From Pseudomonas sp. TMP9 (lineage in GTDB: Bacteria > Pseudomonadota > Gammaproteobacteria > Pseudomonadales > Pseudomonadaceae): DNA of 64,000 nucleotides. Below, piece by piece: positions 9,465 to 16,160 of the stretch. The position numbers and the translations under genes were made by a program. Under the pieces are notes generated by a model, which was not told where the DNA came from, ran no database searches, and saw only the letters and a program-made list of their open reading frames with translations. Where the stretch lies: NCBI RefSeq assembly GCF_037943105.1, contig NZ_CP149803.1, positions 2,522,001-2,586,000 of the forward strand, given 5' to 3'. Each line of letters starts with the position of its first letter. The stretch's first letter is position 1.

Positions 9465-10248
9465 CCGGCAACGTAGTCAGCTCATACACATAAGGCCGGC
9501 AACCGGTGGAGAGCCGCACCCGCTTGTAGCCCAACAGCTGCAACGCGGTGCCTACGGCCATTTGCGTGCCCCGGTCATTAATCAAGGCCAGGGCCTGTAT
9601 CAGCTGCTGGCCGCTAAAGCCTTGTGGCCAGTTATTGGCCACAAGGTGAGCCCGTATGCGTTGCTGCAATTCGTACTGCTTGCGTTGCGGCTCTGGCAAA
9701 TCCGGCCCATCCAGCCATTGGCTGGCACCTAGTTCGGCCGCTAGGTCGATACCCGTTGTGCGGGTGGCGGCTTGGTTGGCGCGGGTGGCGGCCAGCCGGC
9801 GCGCCATGCCCATGGCCCGACCGGTGGTGTACAGCGCGCGGAACACGCGGCCAGCGCTGACAATCTCATCCGCCTCAACGTGCGAGGCCAGCGGCGCAGG
9901 CGGCTGCTCAAACTCAACCGCGGGCATCACGTAGGTGCCGTGCTTGCGAATGCTCGGCAGCACCTCAGCGGTAACCCACTTCTTGAAGCGCTTAGCCTCG
10001 GCCTTACGGCTTTTGAAGATCAACGAGTAAAGACCGGACTCATTGACGATGCTCAGTTGTTGATTGCCACCAAGGGTGTCGGTTAAAGCGACACCCTTCT
10101 CATCATCATCCAAACGGCTCAGTGCATCGCGGGCGTTGGTGATAGCCAAAGCACCGCAAACATCAGCAGCCACCCACCATGGCTCGCCGTCCACCAGCAC
10201 CACGCGTACGGCGGCACCATCAAACGAAAACTCCATCGGCAGGCTCAT
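9454..10248 (-). CDS. ant: BRO-N domain phage antirepressor
   Basis: A protein of 264 aa. Residues 5-110 are a BRO/Ant N-terminal domain: FSFDGAAVRVVLVDGEPWWV, VCGALAITNARDALSRL, then SGLYSLIFKSRKAEAKRFKKW and VLPSIRKHGTYV. Such proteins bind DNA or repressor and trigger induction (P1 Ant, P22-type antirepressors). The C-terminal part is not recognised. The ATG overlaps the stop of the DUF3077 gene as TGATG and sits seven bases after GGGAGG, so the two are co-translated. The operon begins with a C4-like antisense RNA, the same arrangement as immI of phages P1 and P7. A GTG one codon upstream is an alternative start. Confidence 0.85.
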   Translation of the reverse strand: MSLPMEFSFDGAAVRVVLVDGEPWWVAADVCGALAITNARDALSRLDDDEKGVALTDTLGGNQQLSIVNESGLYSLIFKSRKAEAKRFKKWVTAEVLPSIRKHGTYVMPAVEFEQPPAPLASHVEADEIVSAGRVFRALYTTGRAMGMARRLAATRANQAATRTTGIDLAAELGASQWLDGPDLPEPQRKQYELQQRIRAHLVANNWPQGFSGQQLIQALALINDRGTQMAVGTALQLLGYKRVRLSTGCRPYVYELTTLPAIA

Positions 10249-10532
10249 CACTTCGCCTCCCGCAAACCGCTGATTGAAGAGCTAAGCAACGCCTCTACCG
10301 ACTCCAACAGGTAGTAGGTGGACCAGTTAATTTTCTGATCGTCCTCATGATCGGCAGCATCCGCCACCATTTTCACCGAGGCGCTAACCGTACTCAGCAG
10401 GCACAGCGCGTACTCCAGCGCGTCGACAGCCGACACGCCTTGTTGCACAGCAAATACGGATACGCCGCGCGACACATCGCCGAATGCACGGTGACGGGTT
10501 ACGGCTGAAGCAATTGGGTTGCGAGTAGACAT
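10248..10532 (-). CDS. DUF3077-family protein, upstream partner of the antirepressor
   Basis: A protein of 94 aa with a hydrophobic helix-rich core (GVSAVDALEYALCLLSTVSA, then WSTYYLLESVEALLSS), matching a small family common in Pseudomonas genomes that I recall as DUF3077. The function is unknown. GGAG lies seven bases before the ATG. It holds the position of icd (cell division inhibitor) in the P1 c4-icd-ant operon, but shows no similarity to Icd that I can see. The SD region (GCTATGGAG) can pair with the leader sequence CCATAGC, so its translation is probably controlled by the C4-like RNA. Confidence 0.75.
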   Translation of the reverse strand: MSTRNPIASAVTRHRAFGDVSRGVSVFAVQQGVSAVDALEYALCLLSTVSASVKMVADAADHEDDQKINWSTYYLLESVEALLSSSISGLREAK

Positions 10533-10678
10533 GATGGATCTCCATAGCTGGACTGGAGTTCGTCACCACTGCGACCAAACAGAAAGGGTGGCGAACTGTG
10601 CGCAGGTTGGTCGACCGGGGCTATGGGACCCGGCAGGGCCGAAGCCCTCCCACGCACAGCCCGCCATAAAGCGGGCAC
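10533..10678 (-). promoter_or_regulatory. C4-target leader of the DUF3077-antirepressor operon
   Basis: This minus-strand mRNA leader lies between the C4-like terminator and the DUF3077 start. It contains CCATAGC (10620-10626) and TCGACCAACCT (10604-10614) side by side. The first is complementary to GCTATGG in the upstream RNA (10707-10713), and the second is a perfect 11-base complement of AGGTTGGTCGA (10817-10827). Both target segments can instead pair in cis with TTGGTCG near 10575 and with GCTATGG next to the SD of the DUF3077 gene. A strong stem (AGTTCGTCACC / GGTGGCGAACT, about 10558-10597) also forms. This looks like a switch between an RBS-hidden and an RBS-open structure. Confidence 0.7.
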
Positions 10679-10830
10679 AAAAAAACCGCTCTCGCGGCGC
10701 TGTGCGCCATAGCTGACCGGGCGACCAAACCCGTGCCGCTGGATATACAGCGGTACGGGCAAAGGTAAACCCAGAACGGCGGCGCGTCAACGGTGCAGTG
10801 ATAGTGCACCGTGCGTTCGACCAACCTGGG
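10679..10830 (-). ncRNA. c4: C4-type antisense RNA
   Basis: On the minus strand the order is: AGGTTGGTCGA; a perfect hairpin CGGTGCA/TGCACCG (10791-10811); a long hairpin with arms CCCGT-A-CCGCTG / CAGCGG-C-ACGGG (10730-10759); CCGGTCAGCTATGG; and a terminator stem CCGC-GAGA-GCGG followed by seven T residues. The first and last single-stranded segments are complementary to two adjacent segments of the leader downstream. This is the layout of C4 antisense RNAs of phages P1, P7 and P4, which block antirepressor synthesis. The ends are estimates: the 5' end is placed at the first pairing segment and no promoter was proved. Confidence 0.75.
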
Positions 10831-10869
10831 CGTTCCGTAGTAGCGTATGGCCTGCATGGAGCTTCAGCC

Positions 10870-10887
10870 CTTTGGCTGCAACCAAAG
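10870..10887. promoter_or_regulatory. Palindrome upstream of the C4/antirepressor operon (possible operator)
   Basis: CTTTGG-CTGCAA-CCAAAG is a perfect 6-bp inverted repeat with a six-base spacer. It lies between the divergently transcribed C4/antirepressor operon and the small orphan gene, where a shared control site would sit. It could also be an RNA hairpin in the 5' end of the minus-strand transcript. Confidence 0.35.
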
Positions 10888-10932
10888 AGCTGGCCATCGC
10901 ACTACACAGCGCACAACCAAGGAGTGTCAGGT

Positions 10933-11193
10933 ATGAAAATTCAAGGCGCAGTTATCAAGGAACAAGGCATTACGTTCGCTGTAGCTATCGTCAAGCATCA
11001 CATCACAAGCTCTAACCATGAAGCCGATAAGGTTCGCGGATCGTTGCAAGGTTACTTTCCAGGGCTGCCAGTTGTTCTGGCGTCGCAGGACGCCCGAGGT
11101 AATTTCCGGTATCACGGTCGAACTGATCTGGCCAAATTCCTTGCAGGACTTCACCCGTCCCAGATCCCTTGGAAGGAATACACATACAGCTGA
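10933..11193 (+). CDS. Small conserved protein of unknown function (86 aa)
   Basis: An 86-aa protein (MKIQGAVIKEQGITFAVAIV) on the strand opposite the late genes. The pattern GYFPGLPVVLASQDARG followed by FRYHGRTDLAKFL is one I recall from small bacterial proteins of unknown function. No membrane segment or catalytic motif is evident. GGAG lies eight bases before the ATG. It is divergent from the C4/antirepressor operon and ends at a bidirectional terminator, so it is a single-gene moron, possibly expressed in the lysogen. Confidence 0.7.
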   Translation: MKIQGAVIKEQGITFAVAIVKHHITSSNHEADKVRGSLQGYFPGLPVVLASQDARGNFRYHGRTDLAKFLAGLHPSQIPWKEYTYS

Positions 11194-11217
11194 TGGTTTT
11201 CACAATTAAGACCCTCA

Positions 11218-11247
11218 ATAAAACCCCGCCATTGGCGGGGTTTTGTT
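11218..11247. terminator. Bidirectional terminator bordering the accessory cassette
   Basis: AACCCCGCC / GGCGGGGTT forms a strong stem, with T-rich tracts on both strands (TTTTGTTTTG on plus, TTTTATTG on minus). It serves the small plus-strand gene and also the tail-tube gene on the minus strand. Confidence 0.8.
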
Positions 11248-11253
11248 TTGTTG

Positions 11254-12009
11254 CTACGCCGCTTTCGCAGCCACGCCCAACTCGTAGAACTGCGACATAC
11301 CCGGCGCAGTCACCAGCGGGTCAGCCAGCAACTCACCAGTGACGTTATAGGCCGCGTAGTCAGTACCGCTCAGGGCAATTTCTTGCACCAGGCCAACCTT
11401 GAAGCGGCGCAGGCGAGCCGGGGTTGGCGCGCCACCTTGAGCGGCGTTGAGGCCGGCAAAGTAGACTTCTAGCTCCGCCTGAGCGGTGGTGAGCATTTGC
11501 ACCACATCGGCCTTGAGCGAGGTGTAGCTCACTTTGACGCCTGCAGCGGTGACGGTGGTGCCGCTGGTGAGCTGAATGCCATAGGGCGTAAGAATGTAAT
11601 CGGTGCCCGGCGCCAGAGCGACATCACCGGCTGTTTTGACGGTGACGGTTACCGACATATCCGGCAGGGAGTTGAAGGGGATCAACTCGCCCTCCACCGC
11701 TTCGCAGACATGCACCTCATCAACCACTGGGGCCGATGCCACACCCTTGATGGTGCCGCGCCCCATGAGCGCGAGGTTGCAAGCGTTGACGTCATACAGG
11801 GTGAAGCTGCAGGTTACGCCAGTAACGCGCGAGAACGAGTTGCGGTTGCCTACACCGGTAATGAAGTTGGCCAAAGCCTTTTGCTCTTCAGTGTGGGCGA
11901 TCTTCAGCTCGCTGGTGTTACCCAGTGGCAGCATGGCCTTTTGGGTTTGGTAGGCGCGTGTGAACAGGTCGCCAAAGCCTACAAGGCTGGCGTCAGGAAC
12001 AGTGATCAT
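11254..12009 (-). CDS. Major tail tube protein
   Basis: A protein of 251 aa located after the tail-completion genes and upstream of the tape measure, the standard place for the siphophage tail-tube subunit. It starts MITVPDASLVGFGDLFTRAY; the region around ITGVGNRNSFSRVTG and TCSFTLYDVN suggests a beta-rich tube fold. The middle (SVTVTVKTAGDVALAPGTDY) looks like an added Ig-like domain. The assignment rests on position, size and composition. The usual overlapping tail-chaperone pair does not follow it. Confidence 0.75.
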   Translation of the reverse strand: MITVPDASLVGFGDLFTRAYQTQKAMLPLGNTSELKIAHTEEQKALANFITGVGNRNSFSRVTGVTCSFTLYDVNACNLALMGRGTIKGVASAPVVDEVHVCEAVEGELIPFNSLPDMSVTVTVKTAGDVALAPGTDYILTPYGIQLTSGTTVTAAGVKVSYTSLKADVVQMLTTAQAELEVYFAGLNAAQGGAPTPARLRRFKVGLVQEIALSGTDYAAYNVTGELLADPLVTAPGMSQFYELGVAAKAA

Positions 12010-12070
12010 GGATTTACCTCGATATCAGAGAGCGGCGCGGGGCCAGGTGAAGCGCGGATGAGTGGCGGGC

Positions 12071-12253
12071 TTACTTCGGCTCAGCAGCCGGCTTGGCCTC
12101 GGCCTGGGGCTTTTCTTCTTTGGGCTTGGGCGCAAAGCCGTTGGCTTGGGCATGCGCCAAGACGGCACCGCTCAGCTCAGCGCCTTTGTCGTACAACTTG
12201 ACCTTGCCCCCCTCACGGAAGGTGAAGGCCTTTTCTGCTTTGGTGGTGGACAT
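12071..12253 (-). CDS. Small phage protein with charged alanine/proline tail (60 aa)
   Basis: A 60-aa protein with AGGAGG six bases before its ATG. The N-terminal half (FTFREGGKVKLYDKGAELSG) is followed by a low-complexity lysine/glutamate/proline/alanine tail. A second gene with a similar A/P/K-rich tail lies beside the capsid gene. The function is unknown; a small head or tail accessory protein is possible. Confidence 0.6.
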   Translation of the reverse strand: MSTTKAEKAFTFREGGKVKLYDKGAELSGAVLAHAQANGFAPKPKEEKPQAEAKPAAEPK

Positions 12254-12262
12254 ATCACCCTC

Positions 12263-12730
12263 CTAGGGTTGGTATTGCTCGATGAAAACAGCGGCAACCT
12301 GAGCCTGCACGATGGCAATGGAATGCCCCGGGGCCGGGTAGTTAAATTGCACGTCACCCAGCGTGACGCTCTGCAGCAGGCCGAGCAGGTCAGGCGGCGG
12401 GCGCACACGCACCGCGCGGCCGATGCCCCACTCGACTTGATCCAGCAGCACATGCCGCTCGATGCCGGGGTGGTCTTCAAAGTTGATAACCACCTCAACC
12501 TGATAAGCCCGCCCACGCTTGCCGGAGAGCACCACGCCAGCAGGCGTAATGGCATCACTGGTGGAGGCGGCTACCAGTGTGGCGAGCGGCAGCGGTGCGC
12601 CTTGCGGCAGATCCTCATAGAACTGGCCCACATGCACACCCGCCAGGTTGAGCGGATAGCCGTTAGCCTGGGCGACTAGCCGCAACTGGGCGGCGAGAAA
12701 GTCAGTCACCCGCGTGGCGATCAGTTGCAT
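12263..12730 (-). CDS. Probable tail terminator/completion protein
   Basis: A 155-aa protein (MQLIATRVTDFLAAQLRLVA) lying between the Z-like gene and the tail tube, where lambda-like phages encode the tail terminator. Its ATG overlaps the upstream stop as TGATG. The predicted mix of an N-terminal helix and several strands (RAYQVEVVINFEDH, DVQFNYPAPGHSIAIVQAQV) fits tail-completion proteins. The assignment is by position and fold impression only. Confidence 0.6.
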   Translation of the reverse strand: MQLIATRVTDFLAAQLRLVAQANGYPLNLAGVHVGQFYEDLPQGAPLPLATLVAASTSDAITPAGVVLSGKRGRAYQVEVVINFEDHPGIERHVLLDQVEWGIGRAVRVRPPPDLLGLLQSVTLGDVQFNYPAPGHSIAIVQAQVAAVFIEQYQP

Positions 12731-13335
12731 CAGAACAGCTCCTTATCCAGATCAAGGTTGAACTCGAAGGCCAAACGGTCAGCCGCCTGCTCGCGCGTGC
12801 TGTCATCCACGGCTACGCGGAACAGCGCTGCAGCTGATGGGCCATTGGCGTCCTCGGGTGCTCGGTAGTCATAACGGTACTGGGTGATATGCGGCAGCTT
12901 CGTTTTGGCGTGCACATTGCGCTCGCGCACACTGCGGGTGGCCAGTGGCAGCTTGCGGGTGCTGGATGGGTTGATGAAGCCGGCCGCTACCTTCTCGCCG
13001 CGCCACCAGTCCACCAGCACGCGGGCGTTTGTCTTCGAGCCGCCAACCGGGCTCGCCCGGTGCCGGTAGCTGCGAGCCGGAATAGTGGCCGATGACGGAA
13101 CAATGCTGGCTTCAGGCCTGCCCGTGTTGGCCAGATCAAGGCGAAGGCGATCATTGAAGATCACCCTCCGCACCCCTGTTGCTTTGGTGAACGGCTCAAC
13201 CAGCAGCACACGCTTAACCCAACGCGCCGTCCGGTTGGTCGAGTTGATCTCGATCCGCGCGAAACGCTTTTCGTCGATGCCAAACGCGGCGGCACCGCCC
13301 TCGAACTGCGGCAGGCTCACGTCGATACGGTTCAT
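12730..13335 (-). CDS. Phage minor tail protein, GpZ-like
   Basis: A 201-aa basic protein. The start MNRIDVSLPQFEG overlaps the upstream stop as ATGA. Basic patches (INSTNRTARWVKRVLL, RSYRHRASPVGGSKTNARVL) and its place after the head-closure gene resemble the prophage minor tail protein Z family, which finishes the neck side of the tail. Sequence support is moderate. Confidence 0.6.
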   Translation of the reverse strand: MNRIDVSLPQFEGGAAAFGIDEKRFARIEINSTNRTARWVKRVLLVEPFTKATGVRRVIFNDRLRLDLANTGRPEASIVPSSATIPARSYRHRASPVGGSKTNARVLVDWWRGEKVAAGFINPSSTRKLPLATRSVRERNVHAKTKLPHITQYRYDYRAPEDANGPSAAALFRVAVDDSTREQAADRLAFEFNLDLDKELF

Positions 13336-13880
13336 ACACGCTTCACCCACATGCGCCGCACGATGCGGTCATCCTCGCCTTCGACCAAGCCTGCAACCCG
13401 CCAGGCCACGCCAGCAGCCTCAAACACCGCACCAGGTTGCGGCCGACCGACCTCAATCAGCGCAGCCTCCAGCTGCGTCACGTGCTCCACCACCCCAGCG
13501 AACTGCCCAGGGCGGGCGACGTCATAGGCCATGAACACGCGACAAGGCAGCGGTGGCGAACCAGCCTGGGCGGTGTAGGTAGCCGGCGTGCCGATCAGCT
13601 CTTCTGCCGACACTACAACCTCGGCACCGTTACCGCGCGGATCGCGTGGGGTAACCAGGTGGAACAGCCGAGCACCGTGCACCAAGTAGCGACCAGAGCG
13701 GAACAACTCAGAAGCGCGGGCGCGTATCTCCACCAGCGAGCGCTGACGAAGCCCCAGGGGTGCTGGGCTTTCACCTTCCTTGGTGCGAATGTCTACCCAG
13801 CGCTCACCCAGCGCAATTGCTTGCAGCTGGTCATCCAGCCCCAACACCTTGGCGCGGTAGCGCAATCGGCCTGCTCGCAT
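13332..13880 (-). CDS. Head-tail joining (closure) protein
   Basis: A 182-aa protein with the start MRAGRLRYRAKVLG. The N-terminal pattern (AGRLRYRAKV, ALGERWVDIRTKEG) and the strand-rich body resemble head-tail adaptors of the HK97 gp7/SPP1 gp16 type. The gene lies directly after the connector gene, the usual order. It seals the capsid and provides the docking surface for the tail. Confidence 0.7.
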   Translation of the reverse strand: MRAGRLRYRAKVLGLDDQLQAIALGERWVDIRTKEGESPAPLGLRQRSLVEIRARASELFRSGRYLVHGARLFHLVTPRDPRGNGAEVVVSAEELIGTPATYTAQAGSPPLPCRVFMAYDVARPGQFAGVVEHVTQLEAALIEVGRPQPGAVFEAAGVAWRVAGLVEGEDDRIVRRMWVKRV

Positions 13881-13881
13881 A

Positions 13882-14439
13882 TCAGAACCTCGGTGGCACG
13901 GTTATCTCGGCCAGCATGGAGTCGGTGAATGTTGAGGGCAGCTCAGCTAGGATCGTGCCCACGACAAAGCGCTCACGAAACTCATAAGCCGTGGCCGCAT
14001 TGAGCAGCAGCCACATACGCACGCCAGGGTAGGCAGCAAGGTCGACGCCGGCTTTGTAGGTGATACGCAGCTCACCAGGGGGTCGACCATCGGGGAAATA
14101 CAGAAAGCTCTCCCGGCCACCCTGTCGCAGCTCAGTGGCCACGGTGAGAGTTGTCACGCCGCCACCGCTGCCCAAGCGGGCCACTGAGACAATCTCAGTG
14201 GCCTGGCCAACGTCTAGAGCACGACCAGAGCCGTAATGCGCCGGCCAATCCTCAACATACTCAGCCACCCGAATTGCCGCACCCGTGCGTTCTTCAGCCT
14301 GCGCCGTAACGCCGGGGATGATTACACCCTCGATCAGCGCCAGCTCTGGCGCCAGATCAGCCTCCTCAGCCCGGCACTGCAAGGCGACCTCGGCTAAGGT
14401 GATTGCCGCAGCACCGGAGTAGGCAATTCGGCGAGCCAT
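13882..14439 (-). CDS. Head-tail connector protein (gp6-like)
   Basis: A 185-aa protein starting MARRIAYSGAAAITLAEVAL. It resembles the phage connector family (HK97 gp6-like), with helices near the N-terminus and the region DLAAYPGVRMWLLLNAATAYEFRERF, which matches the typical helix that packs against the portal. The ATG overlaps the stop of the small gene upstream. It comes before the closure protein in the expected order. Confidence 0.7.
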   Translation of the reverse strand: MARRIAYSGAAAITLAEVALQCRAEEADLAPELALIEGVIIPGVTAQAEERTGAAIRVAEYVEDWPAHYGSGRALDVGQATEIVSVARLGSGGGVTTLTVATELRQGGRESFLYFPDGRPPGELRITYKAGVDLAAYPGVRMWLLLNAATAYEFRERFVVGTILAELPSTFTDSMLAEITVPPRF

Positions 14440-14720
14440 TAGGGCTTAGCCTCATCGATATCGGTATTGCCATCAGCGCCACCAGAAGCAGGCGCGCCGC
14501 CAGCATCAGTAACGGCGGCCGGGCCGGGCTTAGCAGCAGACTTAGGCGCTGCAGCACGGACTTTTTTCGGCTTTGCACCAGGCACGGCGGCAGGGTCGTA
14601 CTCAACCGCTGTGCCATTGCTCACCAGCATGTCCGCCACGTCAGCCGGGAAACCGGCGGTTTCGGCGACGTTGTAGCCGCGCCAAACTTTGGCAAAGGTG
14701 ACGGGTTTTAATTCGCTCAT
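14439..14720 (-). CDS. Small protein downstream of capsid gene (93 aa)
   Basis: A 93-aa protein with a start at MSELKPVTFAKVW; the longer start seven codons upstream overlaps a terminator. The N-terminal half (AKVWRGYNVAETAGFPADVA) may bind another head component. The C-terminal half is low complexity, rich in A, P, K and G. The function is unknown. Similar small genes sit between capsid and connector genes in other siphophages. Confidence 0.6.
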   Translation of the reverse strand: MSELKPVTFAKVWRGYNVAETAGFPADVADMLVSNGTAVEYDPAAVPGAKPKKVRAAAPKSAAKPGPAAVTDAGGAPASGGADGNTDIDEAKP

Positions 14721-14739
14721 TACAGAATCCTCATAACGC

Positions 14740-14769
14740 AAAAAGTGCGCCCCGCACGAGGCGGGGCGC
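14740..14769 (-). terminator. Intrinsic terminator downstream of the capsid gene
   Basis: A perfect nine-base-pair stem (GCGCCCCGC / GCGGGGCGC) is followed by five T residues on the minus strand. It could limit expression of the genes after the capsid gene, which is usually the most highly expressed. Confidence 0.8.
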
Positions 14770-14774
14770 GCGGT

Positions 14775-16100
14775 TTACATGCCAGCACCCCAGGTGATGC
14801 CGGTACCGACCGCGATGGACTCGACGTGGCGCGGGCCAAAGTCGTGCTTGCTGATCACGCGGATCAGCGTCTGATCACGCTGGAAGGCGCTCACAACATT
14901 GCCGCCGCCGTCTTTGTAAGAGGCTTCGGTACTGATGGCGATTGCCAGATTGGCGTCTTCGCCGATGTAGCAGTCGGCGAAGTTAACAAAGTAGATCTCT
15001 GTCTCATTGGTGCCAGCGCCCAGGTTGACCGGCACTTGCGTAGTTAGCGCAACCGGGTAGCCCTTGAGCAAGCCTCCATCGATCTCAGGGAACGCCTTGT
15101 TACCGTTGCCATCACGCAACGCTTGGAGCCAGCGCAGCACACGCGGCGCCATGATCCAGCCGCAGGAGGCGAGGTCGACGTTGGCGGCCTCTAAGCGCAG
15201 CATCATGCCGCCCAAGTAGGTATCAACAATCGCGAGCGTTGCACCCGCAGGCGCAGCTAGCACGTTGCCTGCAGGTGCCCAATAACGCAGCCCCTTCGGC
15301 AGATCGCCTGTACCCGCGCCACGAATAAAGTGCAGATCCTCCGAGAGGCCCATGCTGGCAGCGAGGTCGGCGCTCACCTGCGCATCAATGCGCGGGTTAA
15401 CACCTGCGTGTGCCAGTAGGTCATTTGAGATTGGGACGATAGCCGCCGCCTTTTTAGCGGTGAGCTTGAGGTCACCGAACTGCATATCGGTAACCGAAAT
15501 ATCTTCCTCGGTGCCCAAGTAGGTGACTGTGGTGTTGCCTATCACGCGCGGCAACGTCAAATTGCCATTGTTCAGCGGCAAGCTGACAGCACCCATACGG
15601 CGCACTACTGACCGAGGGCGCAGTGATTCGATCACACTGGTACTGAAGTTCTCCGGCACCAACACGCCACCAGATGCCGGCGTGACGGTGGAGAGCGCCA
15701 TCTGCACATCATCAGCATAGCCACCCTTTTTAGCGAGCTTGGCAGCCTCGTGCTGATTGCCACCGGCCTGCACCATGAGGCGCACCATTTGCGCCATGGC
15801 AACGCCAGGCTTGGTGGTGGCCGCGTTGTTGGGACCGCTGACATGGATGTGAGCGCCAGGCGGGCTTTGGCTACCCTGTGCGCCTTCATTAATGGGTACA
15901 GCGCTAGACGCCTGCACTCGCTCAGACGTCTCGGCGCGGCCGATCTTGTCGCTGATGGAATTGATCTGGGTTTCCAGATCCGCAAAGCTGGCGAGTTGTT
16001 CAACGGTCAGCGCAGTGCCGCCCGCCTCGATTTTAGCCAACGCTTGCAGGCTCTCATTGAGCTTGGCGCGTTCGCTACGCAGTTGAAGTACAAGGGACAT
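14775..16100 (-). CDS. Major capsid protein, HK97 fold
   Basis: A 441-aa protein. Residues 1-110 are a helical, glutamine/alanine-rich scaffold domain (LRSERAKLNESLQALAKIEA) that is normally removed by the prohead protease. The shell domain begins near VTPASGGVLVPENFSTSVIE, a typical HK97-family start, and continues with the P-loop/A-domain pattern (FIRGAGTGDLPKGLRYW, WIMAPRVLRWLQALRDGNG, YIGEDANLAIAIS). It follows the S49 protease gene. A terminator lies on each side of the gene. Confidence 0.92.
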   Translation of the reverse strand: MSLVLQLRSERAKLNESLQALAKIEAGGTALTVEQLASFADLETQINSISDKIGRAETSERVQASSAVPINEGAQGSQSPPGAHIHVSGPNNAATTKPGVAMAQMVRLMVQAGGNQHEAAKLAKKGGYADDVQMALSTVTPASGGVLVPENFSTSVIESLRPRSVVRRMGAVSLPLNNGNLTLPRVIGNTTVTYLGTEEDISVTDMQFGDLKLTAKKAAAIVPISNDLLAHAGVNPRIDAQVSADLAASMGLSEDLHFIRGAGTGDLPKGLRYWAPAGNVLAAPAGATLAIVDTYLGGMMLRLEAANVDLASCGWIMAPRVLRWLQALRDGNGNKAFPEIDGGLLKGYPVALTTQVPVNLGAGTNETEIYFVNFADCYIGEDANLAIAISTEASYKDGGGNVVSAFQRDQTLIRVISKHDFGPRHVESIAVGTGITWGAGM

Positions 16101-16117
16101 GGTGCCTCCTGGGCATT

Positions 16118-16139
16118 AAAAAACCCGCCGGAGCGGGTT
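16118..16139 (-). terminator. Intrinsic terminator between protease and capsid genes
   Basis: On the minus strand AACCCGC-TCCG-GCGGGTT is followed by a T run. Late transcripts must read through it to express the capsid gene. Confidence 0.75.
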
Positions 16140-16160
16140 GGGTGGCTGCCGCGAACGCGG

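Noticed and set aside
10499..10762. Minus frame of 87 codons across the C4 terminator and leader
   Set aside because: It runs through hairpins and the C4 terminator and into the DUF3077 gene; better explained as a frame over structured RNA.
12071..12253. Tail chaperone with a frameshift
   Set aside because: It lies upstream of the tail tube rather than downstream, is only 60 aa, and no slippery heptamer with an overlapping extension was seen.
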